From assembly GCA_028279345.1 (NCBI GenBank), contig JANQNY010000078.1:1-64000 (forward strand): a stretch of 64,000 nt of DNA, in the 5' to 3' direction. Shown piece after piece: positions 48,210 to 57,026 of the stretch. The notes below the pieces were generated by a model. The model was not told the origin of the DNA, did no database searches, and saw nothing but the letters and a program-made list of their open reading frames with translations. How positions within the stretch are numbered: the first letter of the stretch is position 1; each line of letters opens with the position of its first letter. A program made the position numbers and the translations under genes. Source of the stretch: Geminicoccaceae bacterium. Lineage in GTDB: Bacteria; Pseudomonadota; Alphaproteobacteria; Geminicoccales; Geminicoccaceae.

Positions 48210-51024
48210 CGACATGGGTACGCCGGTGCGCGAGGGCGTGCCGGTGACGCTCCAAGTCGATGGTGTCGAGGTCACGGTGCCGGCAGGCACCTCCCTGATG
48301 CGCGCGGCGAGCGAGGCCGGCATCAAGGTGCCGAAGCTCTGTTCGACCGACACGCTCGAGCCCTTCGGCTCCTGCCGACTCTGCCTGGTCGAGATCGACG
48401 GGCGCAAGGGCACGCCCGCCTCGTGCACCACGCCCGCCGAGACCGGCATGGTGGTGCGGACGCAGAGCGAGCGTCTATCGCGCCTCCGCCGCGGCGTCAT
48501 GGAGCTCTACATCAGCGACCATCCGCTCGACTGTCTGACCTGTGCGGCCAATGGCGACTGCGAGCTGCAGGACATGGCGGGTGTCGTGGGTCTCAGGGAG
48601 GTCCGCTACGGCCTGGCGGGCGCCAACCACCTCGAGGCGCAGAAGGACGAAACTAACCCCTATTTCACCTTCGATCCGGCCAAGTGCATTGTCTGCTCGC
48701 GCTGCGTGCGCGCCTGTGAAGAGCAGCAGGGCACCTTCGCCCTCACCATCGTCGACCGCGGCTTCGGGTCGAAGGTGGCTGCGTCGATGGACGAGGCTTT
48801 CATCGACAGCGAGTGCGTCTCCTGCGGCGCGTGCGTCAACGCATGCCCGACCGCGACCCTGATGGAGAAATCGGTCGCCGAGCACGGCCTGGGCGAGCGG
48901 CAGGTGGCAACGACCTGCGCCTATTGCGGCGTCGGCTGCGGCTTCATAGCCGAGCTTCAGGGTGATCGCGTCGTGCGCATGCGGCCCGCCAAGGACGGCA
49001 AGGCCAATGAGGGGCACAGTTGCGTCAAGGGCCGGTTCGCCTGGGGCTATGCCACCCACCCCGATCGCGTCACCAAGCCGATGATCCGCCCATCGATCGA
49101 CGAGCCATGGCGCGAGGTGAGCTGGGACGAGGCGATCGCGCACGCTGCCCATGAGTTCAAGCGGCTCCAGGCGACCTACGGCCGCAAGGCGATCGGCGGC
49201 ATTACCAGCTCACGTTGCACCAACGAGGAAACCTTCCTCGTTCAGAAGCTGATCCGCGCCGGCTTCGGTAACAACAACACCGATACGTGCGCCCGCGTCT
49301 GCCACGCGCCCACGGGCTACGGCCTGAAGCAGACCTTCGGAACGTCGGCTGGCACCCAGGACTTCAAGAGCGTCGAAGCCGCCAACGTCATCATGGTGAT
49401 CGGCGCCAACCCGACGGACGCGCACCCCGTCTTTGCCTCGCGCATGAAGCGACGCCTGCGCGACGGTGCCCAGCTCATCATCGTCGACCCGCGGCGCACC
49501 GACCTCGTCCGCACGCCGCACGTCGAGGCGCAGCACCATCTGCAGCTCCGGCCGGGGACCAATGTCGCGCTTATCAATGCCATGGCGCACGTCGTGGTGA
49601 CCGAGGGGCTGGTCGACGAGCCTTTCGTCGACGAGCGCTGCGACCTCGAGGCCTTTGCGGAATGGCGCGGGTTCGTCGCCGAGGAGCGCAACGCGCCGGA
49701 AGCGATCGCGGCGATCACGCAGGTCCCCGCCGAGCAACTGCGCGCCGCCGCGCGGCTCTACGCGACCGGCGGCAATGCCGCAATCTACTACGGTCTGGGC
49801 GTGACCGAGCACAGCCAGGGCACGACCATGGTTATGGGGATGGCCAACCTGGCGATGGCGACCGGGAACATCGGTCGGCCAGGCGTCGGCGTGAACCCGC
49901 TCCGGGGCCAGAACAACGTGCAGGGCGCCTGCGACATGGGCTCGTTTCCGCACGAGTTCGCGGGCTACCGCCCCGTCGACGACGACCGGGTTCGGTCGAG
50001 CTTCGAAAGCGCCTGGGAGACGGTGCTCGATGCGGAGCCTGGGCTACGCATCCCCAACATGCTGGACGCAGCAGTCGCCGGCGGTTTCAAGGGCATCTAC
50101 ATCCAGGGCGAGGACATCGCCCAGTCCGATCCCAACACCCACCACGTGGTCGAGGCACTTCGCGCGATGGAGTGCGTGGTCGTCCAAGACCTGTTTCTCA
50201 ACGAGACCGCAAACTACGCGCACGTGTTTCTGCCCGGCGCCTCCTTCCTGGAAAAGGATGGGACCTTCACCAATGCAGAGCGCCGCATCAGCCGGGTCAG
50301 GAAGGCGATGGAGCCCTTAGCCGGGCTCGCCGAGTGGGAGGTCACCCAGCGGCTTGCATGCGCGATGGACTATCCGATGCACTACACGCACCCGAGCGAG
50401 ATCATGGCGGAGATCGCGGCACTCACGCCGACCTTTGCCGGCGTCTCGTACGAGCTGCTCGACCGTGTAGGCAGCGTCCAGTGGCCCTGCAACGAGGCAG
50501 CGCTGGAGGGCACGCCCGTCATGCACGTCGACGGCTTCGTGCGGGGGAAGGGGCGGTTCGTCGTGACGGAGTTCGTGCCGACCGAGGAGCGGACGGGGCC
50601 GCGCTTTCCGCTGCTGCTCACGACGGGGCGCATTCTCACGCAGTACAATGTGGGCGCGCAGTCCAGGCGAACGGCGAACAGCCTTTGGCATGATGAGGAT
50701 CTCTTGGACATCCACCCGCACGACGCGGAGCAGCGGGGGATCCGCGACGGCGATCGGGTGACGCTCGCGAGCCGCACCGGTGAGACGACCCTGCACGCGC
50801 GTCTGAGCGAGCGGGTGAGCCCAGGCGTCGTCTACACTACCTTCCACCACCCCGAGACCGCCGCCAACGTCGTGACCACGGAGCACAGCGATTGGGCGAC
50901 CGAGTGCCCGGAGTACAAAGTGACGGCCGTCGAGGTGCGGCCGACTAACCGCTGGTCGGACTGGCAGAGAGAGGCGGAGGATGTCCGGCGACGGAGCCAC
51001 CGGATCGACGTCGCGGCCGGCTGA
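48190..51024 (+). CDS. fdsA: NAD-dependent formate dehydrogenase, alpha (molybdopterin) subunit
   Basis: The 944-residue catalytic subunit oxidises formate to CO2 in the cytoplasm. It contains an N-terminal [2Fe-2S] domain (Cys51, 62, 65, 79), a His-ligated [4Fe-4S] site (His111, Cys115, 118, 124), two ferredoxin clusters (Cys166-176 and 209-219), a further cluster at Cys243, 246, 250, 278, and the bis-MGD domain with Mo ligand Cys371 and the neighbouring His372 in CARVCHAPTGY. No selenocysteine is used. The ATG at 48190 follows GGGAGG and overlaps fdsB by 20 bases. Confidence 0.96.
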   Translation: MAKRSVDDMGTPVREGVPVTLQVDGVEVTVPAGTSLMRAASEAGIKVPKLCSTDTLEPFGSCRLCLVEIDGRKGTPASCTTPAETGMVVRTQSERLSRLRRGVMELYISDHPLDCLTCAANGDCELQDMAGVVGLREVRYGLAGANHLEAQKDETNPYFTFDPAKCIVCSRCVRACEEQQGTFALTIVDRGFGSKVAASMDEAFIDSECVSCGACVNACPTATLMEKSVAEHGLGERQVATTCAYCGVGCGFIAELQGDRVVRMRPAKDGKANEGHSCVKGRFAWGYATHPDRVTKPMIRPSIDEPWREVSWDEAIAHAAHEFKRLQATYGRKAIGGITSSRCTNEETFLVQKLIRAGFGNNNTDTCARVCHAPTGYGLKQTFGTSAGTQDFKSVEAANVIMVIGANPTDAHPVFASRMKRRLRDGAQLIIVDPRRTDLVRTPHVEAQHHLQLRPGTNVALINAMAHVVVTEGLVDEPFVDERCDLEAFAEWRGFVAEERNAPEAIAAITQVPAEQLRAAARLYATGGNAAIYYGLGVTEHSQGTTMVMGMANLAMATGNIGRPGVGVNPLRGQNNVQGACDMGSFPHEFAGYRPVDDDRVRSSFESAWETVLDAEPGLRIPNMLDAAVAGGFKGIYIQGEDIAQSDPNTHHVVEALRAMECVVVQDLFLNETANYAHVFLPGASFLEKDGTFTNAERRISRVRKAMEPLAGLAEWEVTQRLACAMDYPMHYTHPSEIMAEIAALTPTFAGVSYELLDRVGSVQWPCNEAALEGTPVMHVDGFVRGKGRFVVTEFVPTEERTGPRFPLLLTTGRILTQYNVGAQSRRTANSLWHDEDLLDIHPHDAEQRGIRDGDRVTLASRTGETTLHARLSERVSPGVVYTTFHHPETAANVVTTEHSDWATECPEYKVTAVEVRPTNRWSDWQREAEDVRRRSHRIDVAAG

Positions 51025-51880
51025 TGACGAGCGGGCGCTCCTCGCGGCTCCCGCAGCGCCGACGACCGTCACAGCATCGATCACGCGCTTGGCCCGCGAC
51101 CGAGAGCCTGCCGCCGAGCGCGACGATCTCGCGGTGGAGACGCCGGTAGCACTCCGTTTCAACGACCGAAACCACGTCGTGATGATGGCGAGCCCGGCCG
51201 ACCTCGTCGATTTCGCCTACGGCTTCGCACTCAGCGAGGGGATCGTCACCGACGTCCGGGAGATCGAGGCGGTCGTCGCGAGCCCCCGCCCGGAGGGCGT
51301 CAGCCTCTCCATCCGTATCCCCACAGCGCGCGCGCAGGCGTTGGCTGCGCGTGAGCGCAACCTAGCCGGCCGGACCGGTTGCGGTGTCTGCGGCGTCAGC
51401 GAGATCGCCGCCGTGCTCCGCCCCCTGCCGCGGATCGAATCGGGGGCACGCGTGTCTGCGGCCGCCATCGATCGCGCCGTCTTGGCGCTGCCGGCGCTGC
51501 AGACGCGCAACCACCCATGCGGCGCGCTACATGCTGCGGCCTTTGCGGACCGGGACGGAACGGTGCGGCTGGTGCGCGAGGATGTCGGCCGGCACAACGC
51601 GCTCGACAAGCTCATCGGCGCGCTCACGCGCGCGAGCATCGATGCGGCCACCGGCTTCATCGTCGTCACGAGCCGTTGCAGCATGGAGATGGTGCAGAAG
51701 GCCGCGAGCTGCGGCTGTGCGGTCTTGGTCGCGGTCTCGGCGCCCACGGCGTTGGCGGTCGAACTCGCCGAGCAGGCCGGGCTCACGGTCTCTGGCCTCG
51801 CCCGCGGCGCCGGCTGCAATCTCTACAGCCACCCCGAACGCATCGATACGGCCGAGGCAGGGCCGGCTCGTTTGGACTAA
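50981..51880 (+). CDS. fdhD: Formate dehydrogenase accessory sulfurtransferase FdhD
   Basis: FdhD moves sulfur from the cysteine desulfurase to the molybdenum cofactor, which is required for formate dehydrogenase activity. The 299-residue protein shows LAVETPVALRFND, YGFALSEGIVT, the sulfur-carrying pair in TGCGVCG near residue 133, REDVGRHNALDKLIG near 205 and VVTSRCSMEMVQKAA. It overlaps fdsA by 44 bases. Its stop and that of the convergent cyclase share a 13-base inverted repeat, GGACTA-A-TAGTCC. Confidence 0.95.
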   Translation: MSGDGATGSTSRPADDERALLAAPAAPTTVTASITRLARDREPAAERDDLAVETPVALRFNDRNHVVMMASPADLVDFAYGFALSEGIVTDVREIEAVVASPRPEGVSLSIRIPTARAQALAARERNLAGRTGCGVCGVSEIAAVLRPLPRIESGARVSAAAIDRAVLALPALQTRNHPCGALHAAAFADRDGTVRLVREDVGRHNALDKLIGALTRASIDAATGFIVVTSRCSMEMVQKAASCGCAVLVAVSAPTALAVELAEQAGLTVSGLARGAGCNLYSHPERIDTAEAGPARLD

Positions 51881-52986
51881 TAGTCCGGCAGCAGATCACG
51901 CGGCAGGTCGAGCCGGTGCGGGACGAGATCGTTCATGCCGAGGAGGCGGTAGACCGACTGCTCGCCCATGCCTTTGAAACGCACGTCGCCGGCGGGCTCC
52001 AAGCGAAACTGCTCATCTATCAGCGTTGCGGTTCCTTCCCCCACGGTGATCTCCATCGGGCCCGACTGGGCTTCGCAACGTGCTGCCAGATTCACGGAAG
52101 CGCCGAAGATGTCATAGACGTATTTCTGGACGCCGACGACCGAGCCGATCACGGGGCCGGTCCCGATCCCCATCCGAGCCTCCCAGATGTGCCGACCGGT
52201 GCGGTTGCGCTGAGTCAGATAGCGGCGAATGAGGAGGGCGACGCGCGCGGCGTTGTGCGCATGATCGGGTGTCGGCTCGGGAACGCCGGACACCGCCATG
52301 TACCCGTCACCGATGGTCTTGATCCGCTCGCAGCCGAATTGCTCGGCAATGCGGTCGAAGTTGGAGAACAGGTCGTTCAATTCGCCGACCAGTTCCGCTG
52401 CGTCGACTTCGAGCGAGCGTTGCGCGAAGCCCACGAAATCCAACATCAAGACGCTTGCTGCTTCGTACCGCTGTGGCGTCGTTACGCCGAACTCCTTGAG
52501 CTCCTCGTAGACCGCGCGCGGCATGATGTTCAGCAAGAGGCGTTCCGCCCGCTCCTTCTCTTTCTGGAGCGAGCGGTTCTGTCGTTCAATCATGCTCGAA
52601 TAGGAAGAGATGAGCGATTCGAGCTCCCTGACCTTACTGTTATTCTGATACTCGATGATCCAATAGGAGACGCCGGCGCGGCTCTCGGTCTGCAGCCGGA
52701 CGGCCAGGGCTATGGGGCGCCGCTTGGGCTTGACCGTGAGTTCCGTAGAGAAGGTTCCGCTGCGCTCGAGGGCCTCCTCGATTGCCGCCCGGTCGACGTC
52801 CGGAAGCAGGTCTCGGAGGCCGGGCGAGCCACTCTCATCGAGCTTTGGCAGCCAGTCCAACAGGCGCCGGTTGTGCAAGACGCACCGGTCCGCTTGCGGA
52901 TCGAACACCGCGAGGCCTACGCCCGCGGCCTCCAGTAGCAGGCGGTTGAACAAGTCCGTGTCGAGTTGTGTCGAGGCTTCAGGCAT
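51877..52986 (-). CDS. Class III adenylate cyclase with PAS-like sensor domain
   Basis: The 369-residue protein has an N-terminal PAS-like domain (LLLEAAGVGLAVFDPQADRCVLHN), a coiled signalling helix with SSMIERQNRSLQKEKERAERLLLNIMP, and a cyclase domain. Metal-binding Asp183 and Asp227, adenine-recognising Lys223 and Asp292, and transition-state Asn299/Arg303 are all present, so an active ATP-specific cyclase is predicted. The ATG at 52986 overlaps the stop of the upstream globin gene; a GTG at 53016 is possible. There is no membrane segment, so it acts in the cytoplasm. Confidence 0.93.
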   Translation of the reverse strand: MPEASTQLDTDLFNRLLLEAAGVGLAVFDPQADRCVLHNRRLLDWLPKLDESGSPGLRDLLPDVDRAAIEEALERSGTFSTELTVKPKRRPIALAVRLQTESRAGVSYWIIEYQNNSKVRELESLISSYSSMIERQNRSLQKEKERAERLLLNIMPRAVYEELKEFGVTTPQRYEAASVLMLDFVGFAQRSLEVDAAELVGELNDLFSNFDRIAEQFGCERIKTIGDGYMAVSGVPEPTPDHAHNAARVALLIRRYLTQRNRTGRHIWEARMGIGTGPVIGSVVGVQKYVYDIFGASVNLAARCEAQSGPMEITVGEGTATLIDEQFRLEPAGDVRFKGMGEQSVYRLLGMNDLVPHRLDLPRDLLPDY

Positions 52987-53350
52987 CGCCGGCCGGATCG
53001 ACGATTGACGGGGCACGGCGGCCGAACTCCGACATCACCCTCTCCACGTCATCCTCGTCCATGCCGCAGTCGAGCAGCACGCTCGCAAGGATGTCGTTCG
53101 TACGCTCGAAATCGGCAGCCGAAATGCGATACTGCGCATGCACCCGCCGAAGATGCTCGTCACTGAAGCTGGCTGGACCGCCCATAAGCGTCGAAATGAA
53201 CTTCGTCTGGTGGTCCATGAGGCGCGGCAGATCAACGTCTTCGAAATAGGGGCCAACCTGATCGTCATCGAGAAGGCGCTCATAGAACGCCATGACGATC
53301 TTGCTGACCGCGGCGAAGCCCCCGTAGCGTTCGAATAGCGTCGCACTCAA
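52979..53350 (-). CDS. Truncated haemoglobin (group 1)
   Basis: A 123-residue 2-over-2 globin. LFERYGGFAAVSKIVMAFYERLLDDDQVGPYFEDVDLPRLMDHQTKFI matches TrHbN-type sequences, with the B10 tyrosine replaced by phenylalanine or shifted, and the proximal histidine expected in the LRRVHAQYRI segment near residue 70. It overlaps the start of the adenylate cyclase gene, so the two are coupled. A role as an oxygen or NO receptor for the cyclase is plausible, as is simple NO detoxification. Confidence 0.9.
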   Translation of the reverse strand: MSATLFERYGGFAAVSKIVMAFYERLLDDDQVGPYFEDVDLPRLMDHQTKFISTLMGGPASFSDEHLRRVHAQYRISAADFERTNDILASVLLDCGMDEDDVERVMSEFGRRAPSIVDPAGDA

Positions 53351-53507
53351 TCCTGCTCTCCCCGGGAGCTTCTAGCGCCGCGCGAGCACGCTCGGCAAGT
53401 TTCGGACCAGTGCCTCGGACCCGTTGCGTGCGCCGGGCATCGTCGGGATGTGTGGCGAGCCGCCGAGGACAGACGAGACGTCGCGCTTGCACGCCTCCTT
53501 CGGATTG

Positions 53508-54968
53508 CTAGCCGGAACCGCTGCGCGGGCTGGAAGGCTTTGGTGATGTGGAGTCCTCCTTGTAGCCGGTCTTCGCCAGCACCCGCACGCGGTCCCAGCT
53601 CTCCAGGACGTGCTTCCGCTCGGTCGTCCGCGCACCGACGGACCAGCGAACGACGGCCCGGCCCTGGTGGGAGTGCGGCGTGAGATACAGGAACCCGTCG
53701 TCGTTGACGCGCTCGAGGAGCGCGCGGTTGTGGGCATCGAGGTCGGCGACATCGGCTGGCACGTGCCGGAAGGTGAGGAGCGCCAGCGAGGGCGAAGTCA
53801 CTAGCTCGAAACCGGGCTCAGCCGCAATCCACTCCGCCAGCTCCTTGGTCCAAGTGATGTGGTTGCGCAGCATGGCCCGGAGCGCCTCCAGGCCGTAGGT
53901 GCGGAGCGTGAACCAGAGCTTCAGCGCGCGGAACCGGCGGCCGAGGGGGATCGACCAATCACGGTAGTCGATGACGGCGCCGGTCTCGCTTGAGGTCAGA
54001 TAGCTCGGCTGGATGCCCAGCGCCGCGGTGAGCACGCCCGGGTCCTTCACGAAGTGCGCGGCGCAGTCGAACTGCACGCCGAGCCACTTGTGCGGGTTGA
54101 AGACAAAGCTGTCGGCCGCCTCGATCCCATCGATCATCCAGCGCCACTCGTCGAGCAGCAGCGCCGAGCCGGCCCAGGCGGCATCGACATGGAGGTAGAG
54201 GTCCTCGGCGCGACAGACCTGGGCGATCTCTGGCAGCGGGTCGACGGCGCCGATCCCGGTGCTGCCGAGGGTGGCGACGACCGCTGCCGGATGGAGGCCT
54301 GCGGCCCCGTCGGTCGCTACCTGCGCGGCCAGGTCCGTCGGGATCATGCGACCCATGCCGTCGACCGCCACGCGCCTCAGGCCGCCGCTGCCGATGCCGG
54401 CGATTCGGCACGCCTTCTCGACGGAGGAGTGTGCCTCGGCCGTCGCATAGACCGTCACCGGTCGATGCTGTGCGAGGCCGTCGCGGTTGCCGTTGCCCTC
54501 GAGCGCCCGCTCGCGTGCGGCGACCAATGCCGCGAGCGTCGCGGTCGATGCGGAATCCTGGATGACGCCGGCGAAGCCTTCGGGAAGGCCGATGGCTTGG
54601 CGCACCCAATCGAGGACGCGCGTCTCCATCTCGGTTGCCGCCGGCGAGGTCTGCCAGAGCATGCACTGGGCGGCGATGCCGGCGGTGAGGATCTCCGCAA
54701 GCACGGACGGCGGGCTGGCGTTGGCCGGGAAGTAGGCAAAGAAGCGTGGGTGCTGCCAGTGGGTGATGCCGGGCATGACGATGCGCTCGAAGTCGGCGAG
54801 GATCGCTGCGACGTCGTGCGGTCGGTCGGGTGCCTCGCGGGCAAGGTGGGCGTCGATGGCGCCTGGTCGCACCTGCGCCCGCACCGGCTGCTCCTCGACG
54901 GTCACCAGATAGTCGGTGATCCAGTCGATCGCGGCGTGACCGTGATTGCGGAAGCTATCGAGGTCCAA
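53508..54968 (-). CDS. PLP-dependent aromatic-L-amino-acid decarboxylase family enzyme
   Basis: A group II decarboxylase of about 486 residues. The order is LDLDSFRNHGHAAIDWITDYL, GITHWQHPRFFAYFPANASPPSVLAEIL, EMETRVLDWV, EAHSSVEKAC with the PLP-stacking His, LHVDAAWAGSALLLDEWR, and the Schiff-base lysine in FNPHKWLGVQFDC (residue 294). Substrates of relatives are tryptophan, DOPA, phenylalanine or tyrosine. TTG at 54968 is used because GGAG lies eight bases before it; GTG at 54992 has no ribosome-binding site. It faces the cyclase/globin pair with about 157 bases of spacer. Confidence 0.92.
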   Translation of the reverse strand: MDLDSFRNHGHAAIDWITDYLVTVEEQPVRAQVRPGAIDAHLAREAPDRPHDVAAILADFERIVMPGITHWQHPRFFAYFPANASPPSVLAEILTAGIAAQCMLWQTSPAATEMETRVLDWVRQAIGLPEGFAGVIQDSASTATLAALVAARERALEGNGNRDGLAQHRPVTVYATAEAHSSVEKACRIAGIGSGGLRRVAVDGMGRMIPTDLAAQVATDGAAGLHPAAVVATLGSTGIGAVDPLPEIAQVCRAEDLYLHVDAAWAGSALLLDEWRWMIDGIEAADSFVFNPHKWLGVQFDCAAHFVKDPGVLTAALGIQPSYLTSSETGAVIDYRDWSIPLGRRFRALKLWFTLRTYGLEALRAMLRNHITWTKELAEWIAAEPGFELVTSPSLALLTFRHVPADVADLDAHNRALLERVNDDGFLYLTPHSHQGRAVVRWSVGARTTERKHVLESWDRVRVLAKTGYKEDSTSPKPSSPRSGSG

Positions 54969-55219
54969 GGCACAGGCTCCGAGTTCAGACACACATGGTT
55001 GAGGACGAGTTCAACAGCACCGGGCTCGAGAGGCCTATAGTCGGAAGGGGCGGGTGCTGGGATTGCCTCTCAGTGGCGGCGCCTGGCGCCACACTCTGGC
55101 TGCAGCAATGGCGCCGCTCGCATTGGCGTGACCGCGCGGCGAGTGTGATCTCCGTTATAGGTGTGGGATCAGGGCTACTACTACGTGGCAGCCCTGATGA
55201 ACCGGGAGGAACACCGACG

Positions 55220-55876
55220 ATGACGCTGCCAATCAACACAACGGCGCCGGATTTCGAGGCCGCGACGACCGAGGGGCCGATCCGCTTCCACGCGTGGATG
55301 GGTGACGGCTGGGCGATCCTGTTCTCGCATCCGAAGGATTTTACGCCGGTTTGCACCACCGAGCTTGGTGCGATGGCGCATCTGAATCCGGAGTTCGCCA
55401 AGCGGAACACCAAGGTGATCGGCATCAGCGCCGACACAATGGAGCGCCATCAAGGCTGGATGGCGGACATTCAGAAGGTTGGCGGCGAGGCGCTCAACTA
55501 TCCGCTGATCGCCGATCCGGAGCTCCAGGTGGCCAAGCTCTACGGCATGTTGCCAGCCGACGCGGCGCCGGGGGAGGGGCGCACGCCAGCCGACAACGCG
55601 ACCGTGCGCACGGTCTTCGTCATCGGCCCCGACAAGCTGATCAAGCTGGTGCTGAGCTACCCGATGAGCACGGGGCGCAACTTCGCGGAGATCCTAAGGG
55701 TGCTCGATTCGATCCAGCTCACCGCGCACCACAAGGTGGCGACGCCGGCGGACTGGCAGCAGGGCGAGCAGGTGATCATACTGCCGGCGGTTTCCGACGA
55801 GGAGGCCAAGGCGCGCTATCCGGAAGGCTGGGACGCGCCAGTCCCCTATATGCGGGTTGTCGATCAGCCGCGCTGA
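55220..55876 (+). CDS. 1-Cys peroxiredoxin (PRDX6 type)
   Basis: The 218-residue thiol peroxidase has the peroxidatic Cys45 in SHPKDFTPVCTTELG, the later NATVRTVFVIGPD with the conserved arginine, and the long C-terminal domain WQQGEQVIILPAVSDEEAKARYPEGW typical of the PRDX6 branch. There is no resolving cysteine. GGGAGGA precedes the ATG. It is divergent from the decarboxylase gene with about 250 bases between starts, and a DinB gene follows within 30 bases. Confidence 0.95.
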   Translation: MTLPINTTAPDFEAATTEGPIRFHAWMGDGWAILFSHPKDFTPVCTTELGAMAHLNPEFAKRNTKVIGISADTMERHQGWMADIQKVGGEALNYPLIADPELQVAKLYGMLPADAAPGEGRTPADNATVRTVFVIGPDKLIKLVLSYPMSTGRNFAEILRVLDSIQLTAHHKVATPADWQQGEQVIILPAVSDEEAKARYPEGWDAPVPYMRVVDQPR

Positions 55877-55904
55877 GCGCAACTCGGCTCGCGAGCGTTT
55901 CGTC

Positions 55905-56495
55905 ATGTTGCTGGAGCAGGTGCGTACGTTCGCGCGGTACAATGACTGGGCCAATGCGCGGCTGGCGACGGCTGTGCGCGCGCTGAACGAAGGCGACTAT
56001 CGCTCGGACCGAGGTCTCTTCTTTGGCTCGATCCACAGCACGCTCAATCACGTGCTCGTCGCCGATCGCATCTGGCTGCATCGGCTCGGCGGCCAGATTG
56101 ACGGCGTGCTGCCAACGGCGCTCGACCAGCTTCTCGAAGACGATCGTCAACAGCTCCTCGCCGCGCGTGAGCGCATGGATGCGTTGATCATCGCCTTCGC
56201 CGACGCGCTCGACGCGCGGCGGCTGGAGGGCTCGATCAGCTACACCAACGTGGCAGGGGACCGCTTCGAGCAACCGCTCGCGCCGGTGGTCGCGCACATC
56301 TTCAACCACCAGACGCATCATCGGGGGCAGGTCCACGCGGCGTTGACCGGCCTCGGACGCGGGCGCCGCCGTCCCGCCTCGCGCCACAAGGCGAGTGCCG
56401 CCACTGCCGCGCCAAACGCGACCACGCCAATGGGTAGTGGCACTGGGATCAATCGTTCGCTCTCGTCAACCGCCGCCACCCCGCTCGACAAGTGA
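55905..56495 (+). CDS. DinB-family metalloprotein with altered C terminus
   Basis: The first 150 residues form a normal DinB four-helix protein: QVRTFARYNDWANARL, STLNHVLVADRIWLHRL with His48, and IFNHQTHHRGQVHAAL with the other metal histidines. The expected closing segment after LTGLG is missing; instead the frame continues for about 45 residues of low-complexity Arg/Ala/Thr sequence that is antisense to a small convergent gene. Either the tail was replaced by a rearrangement or this is a frameshifted gene. The ATG at 55905 is chosen to match family starts. Confidence 0.8.
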   Translation: MLLEQVRTFARYNDWANARLATAVRALNEGDYRSDRGLFFGSIHSTLNHVLVADRIWLHRLGGQIDGVLPTALDQLLEDDRQQLLAARERMDALIIAFADALDARRLEGSISYTNVAGDRFEQPLAPVVAHIFNHQTHHRGQVHAALTGLGRGRRRPASRHKASAATAAPNATTPMGSGTGINRSLSSTAATPLDK

Positions 56496-56605
56496 AACGC
56501 ACCCGCCGAGTCCACTGACGGTTGGAGCAGCGCCGCCGCGCCGACATGTCCCGAAGCTGCCGCGAGAAGCACAGCCAAGATGAAACAACCCACAGCGAAT
56601 TTCAT
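56318..56605 (-). CDS. Small secreted protein with VPLPA-CTERM-like sorting signal
   Basis: A 95-residue product with a cleavable-type signal (MKFAVGCFILAVLLAAASG), about 30 residues of mature sequence, then VPLPIGVVAFGAAVAALAL followed by a basic RRRPRPRP cluster. That order, a V-P-L-P motif, one hydrophobic helix and arginines, is the VPLPA-CTERM plan recognised by exosortases. The last residues run antisense into dinB. The ribosome-binding site is poor. No exosortase gene is in the window. It could instead be a chance frame, but the signal-plus-sorting design makes that less likely. Confidence 0.5.
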   Translation of the reverse strand: MKFAVGCFILAVLLAAASGHVGAAALLQPSVDSAGAFHLSSGVAAVDESERLIPVPLPIGVVAFGAAVAALALWREAGRRRPRPRPVNAAWTCPR

Positions 56606-57026
56606 GATCTTTTGCGCTATTATTCTCTACCGCAACGATATCGACTGCTGGCTTGGCTGTCACTCGGTTTTTCGCGTCAGCAAGCCCGGATTGCCAGTAA
56701 CACTAGCCGCAGTCGGCAGACGACGCGGCGCGCACATTTATCTACCTTGGCGCGAAGAGCGCCTAGCGGACGTCCATGTTGCGCGGCCCGCATGACGGAG
56801 CTGTTAGAGTCTCTGTCACGACCGTGCTTGCGATGTTGGCCACCGCGCGTGCCGGACACGACTGCACAGCCGGCGCTCGGTAGCGCCGTAGGCGTACATA
56901 TGCTGAACGCACGCACGGCGACGGCCAACCAACAGCCGCCGCCGCGGTGGGACAGCCTGGCCCATTGCTCTTCGAGAGCCCAGCCAGTATCGTTGCACAA
57001 TGCAACAATATCCGCAGCAATCCTCC
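56606..57026. other. Non-coding stretch before the MarR-GNAT gene
   Basis: About 420 bases without a gene I can support. The first 100 bases are AT-rich and probably contain the promoter of the small leftward gene. A GGCGC-N5-GCGCC hairpin lies at 56749-56763. The right end holds the palindrome annotated separately. Open frames across the stretch show no ribosome-binding site or family likeness. Confidence 0.5.
56992..57006. promoter_or_regulatory. Palindrome GTTGCA-CAA-TGCAAC, probable MarR operator
   Basis: A perfect six-base inverted repeat with a three-base centre sits 21 bases upstream of the chosen MarR-GNAT start. An alternative ATG at 57000 lies inside it. Symmetric TTGCA/TGCAA sites overlapping the promoter are typical of MarR autoregulation. 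Confidence 0.55.
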
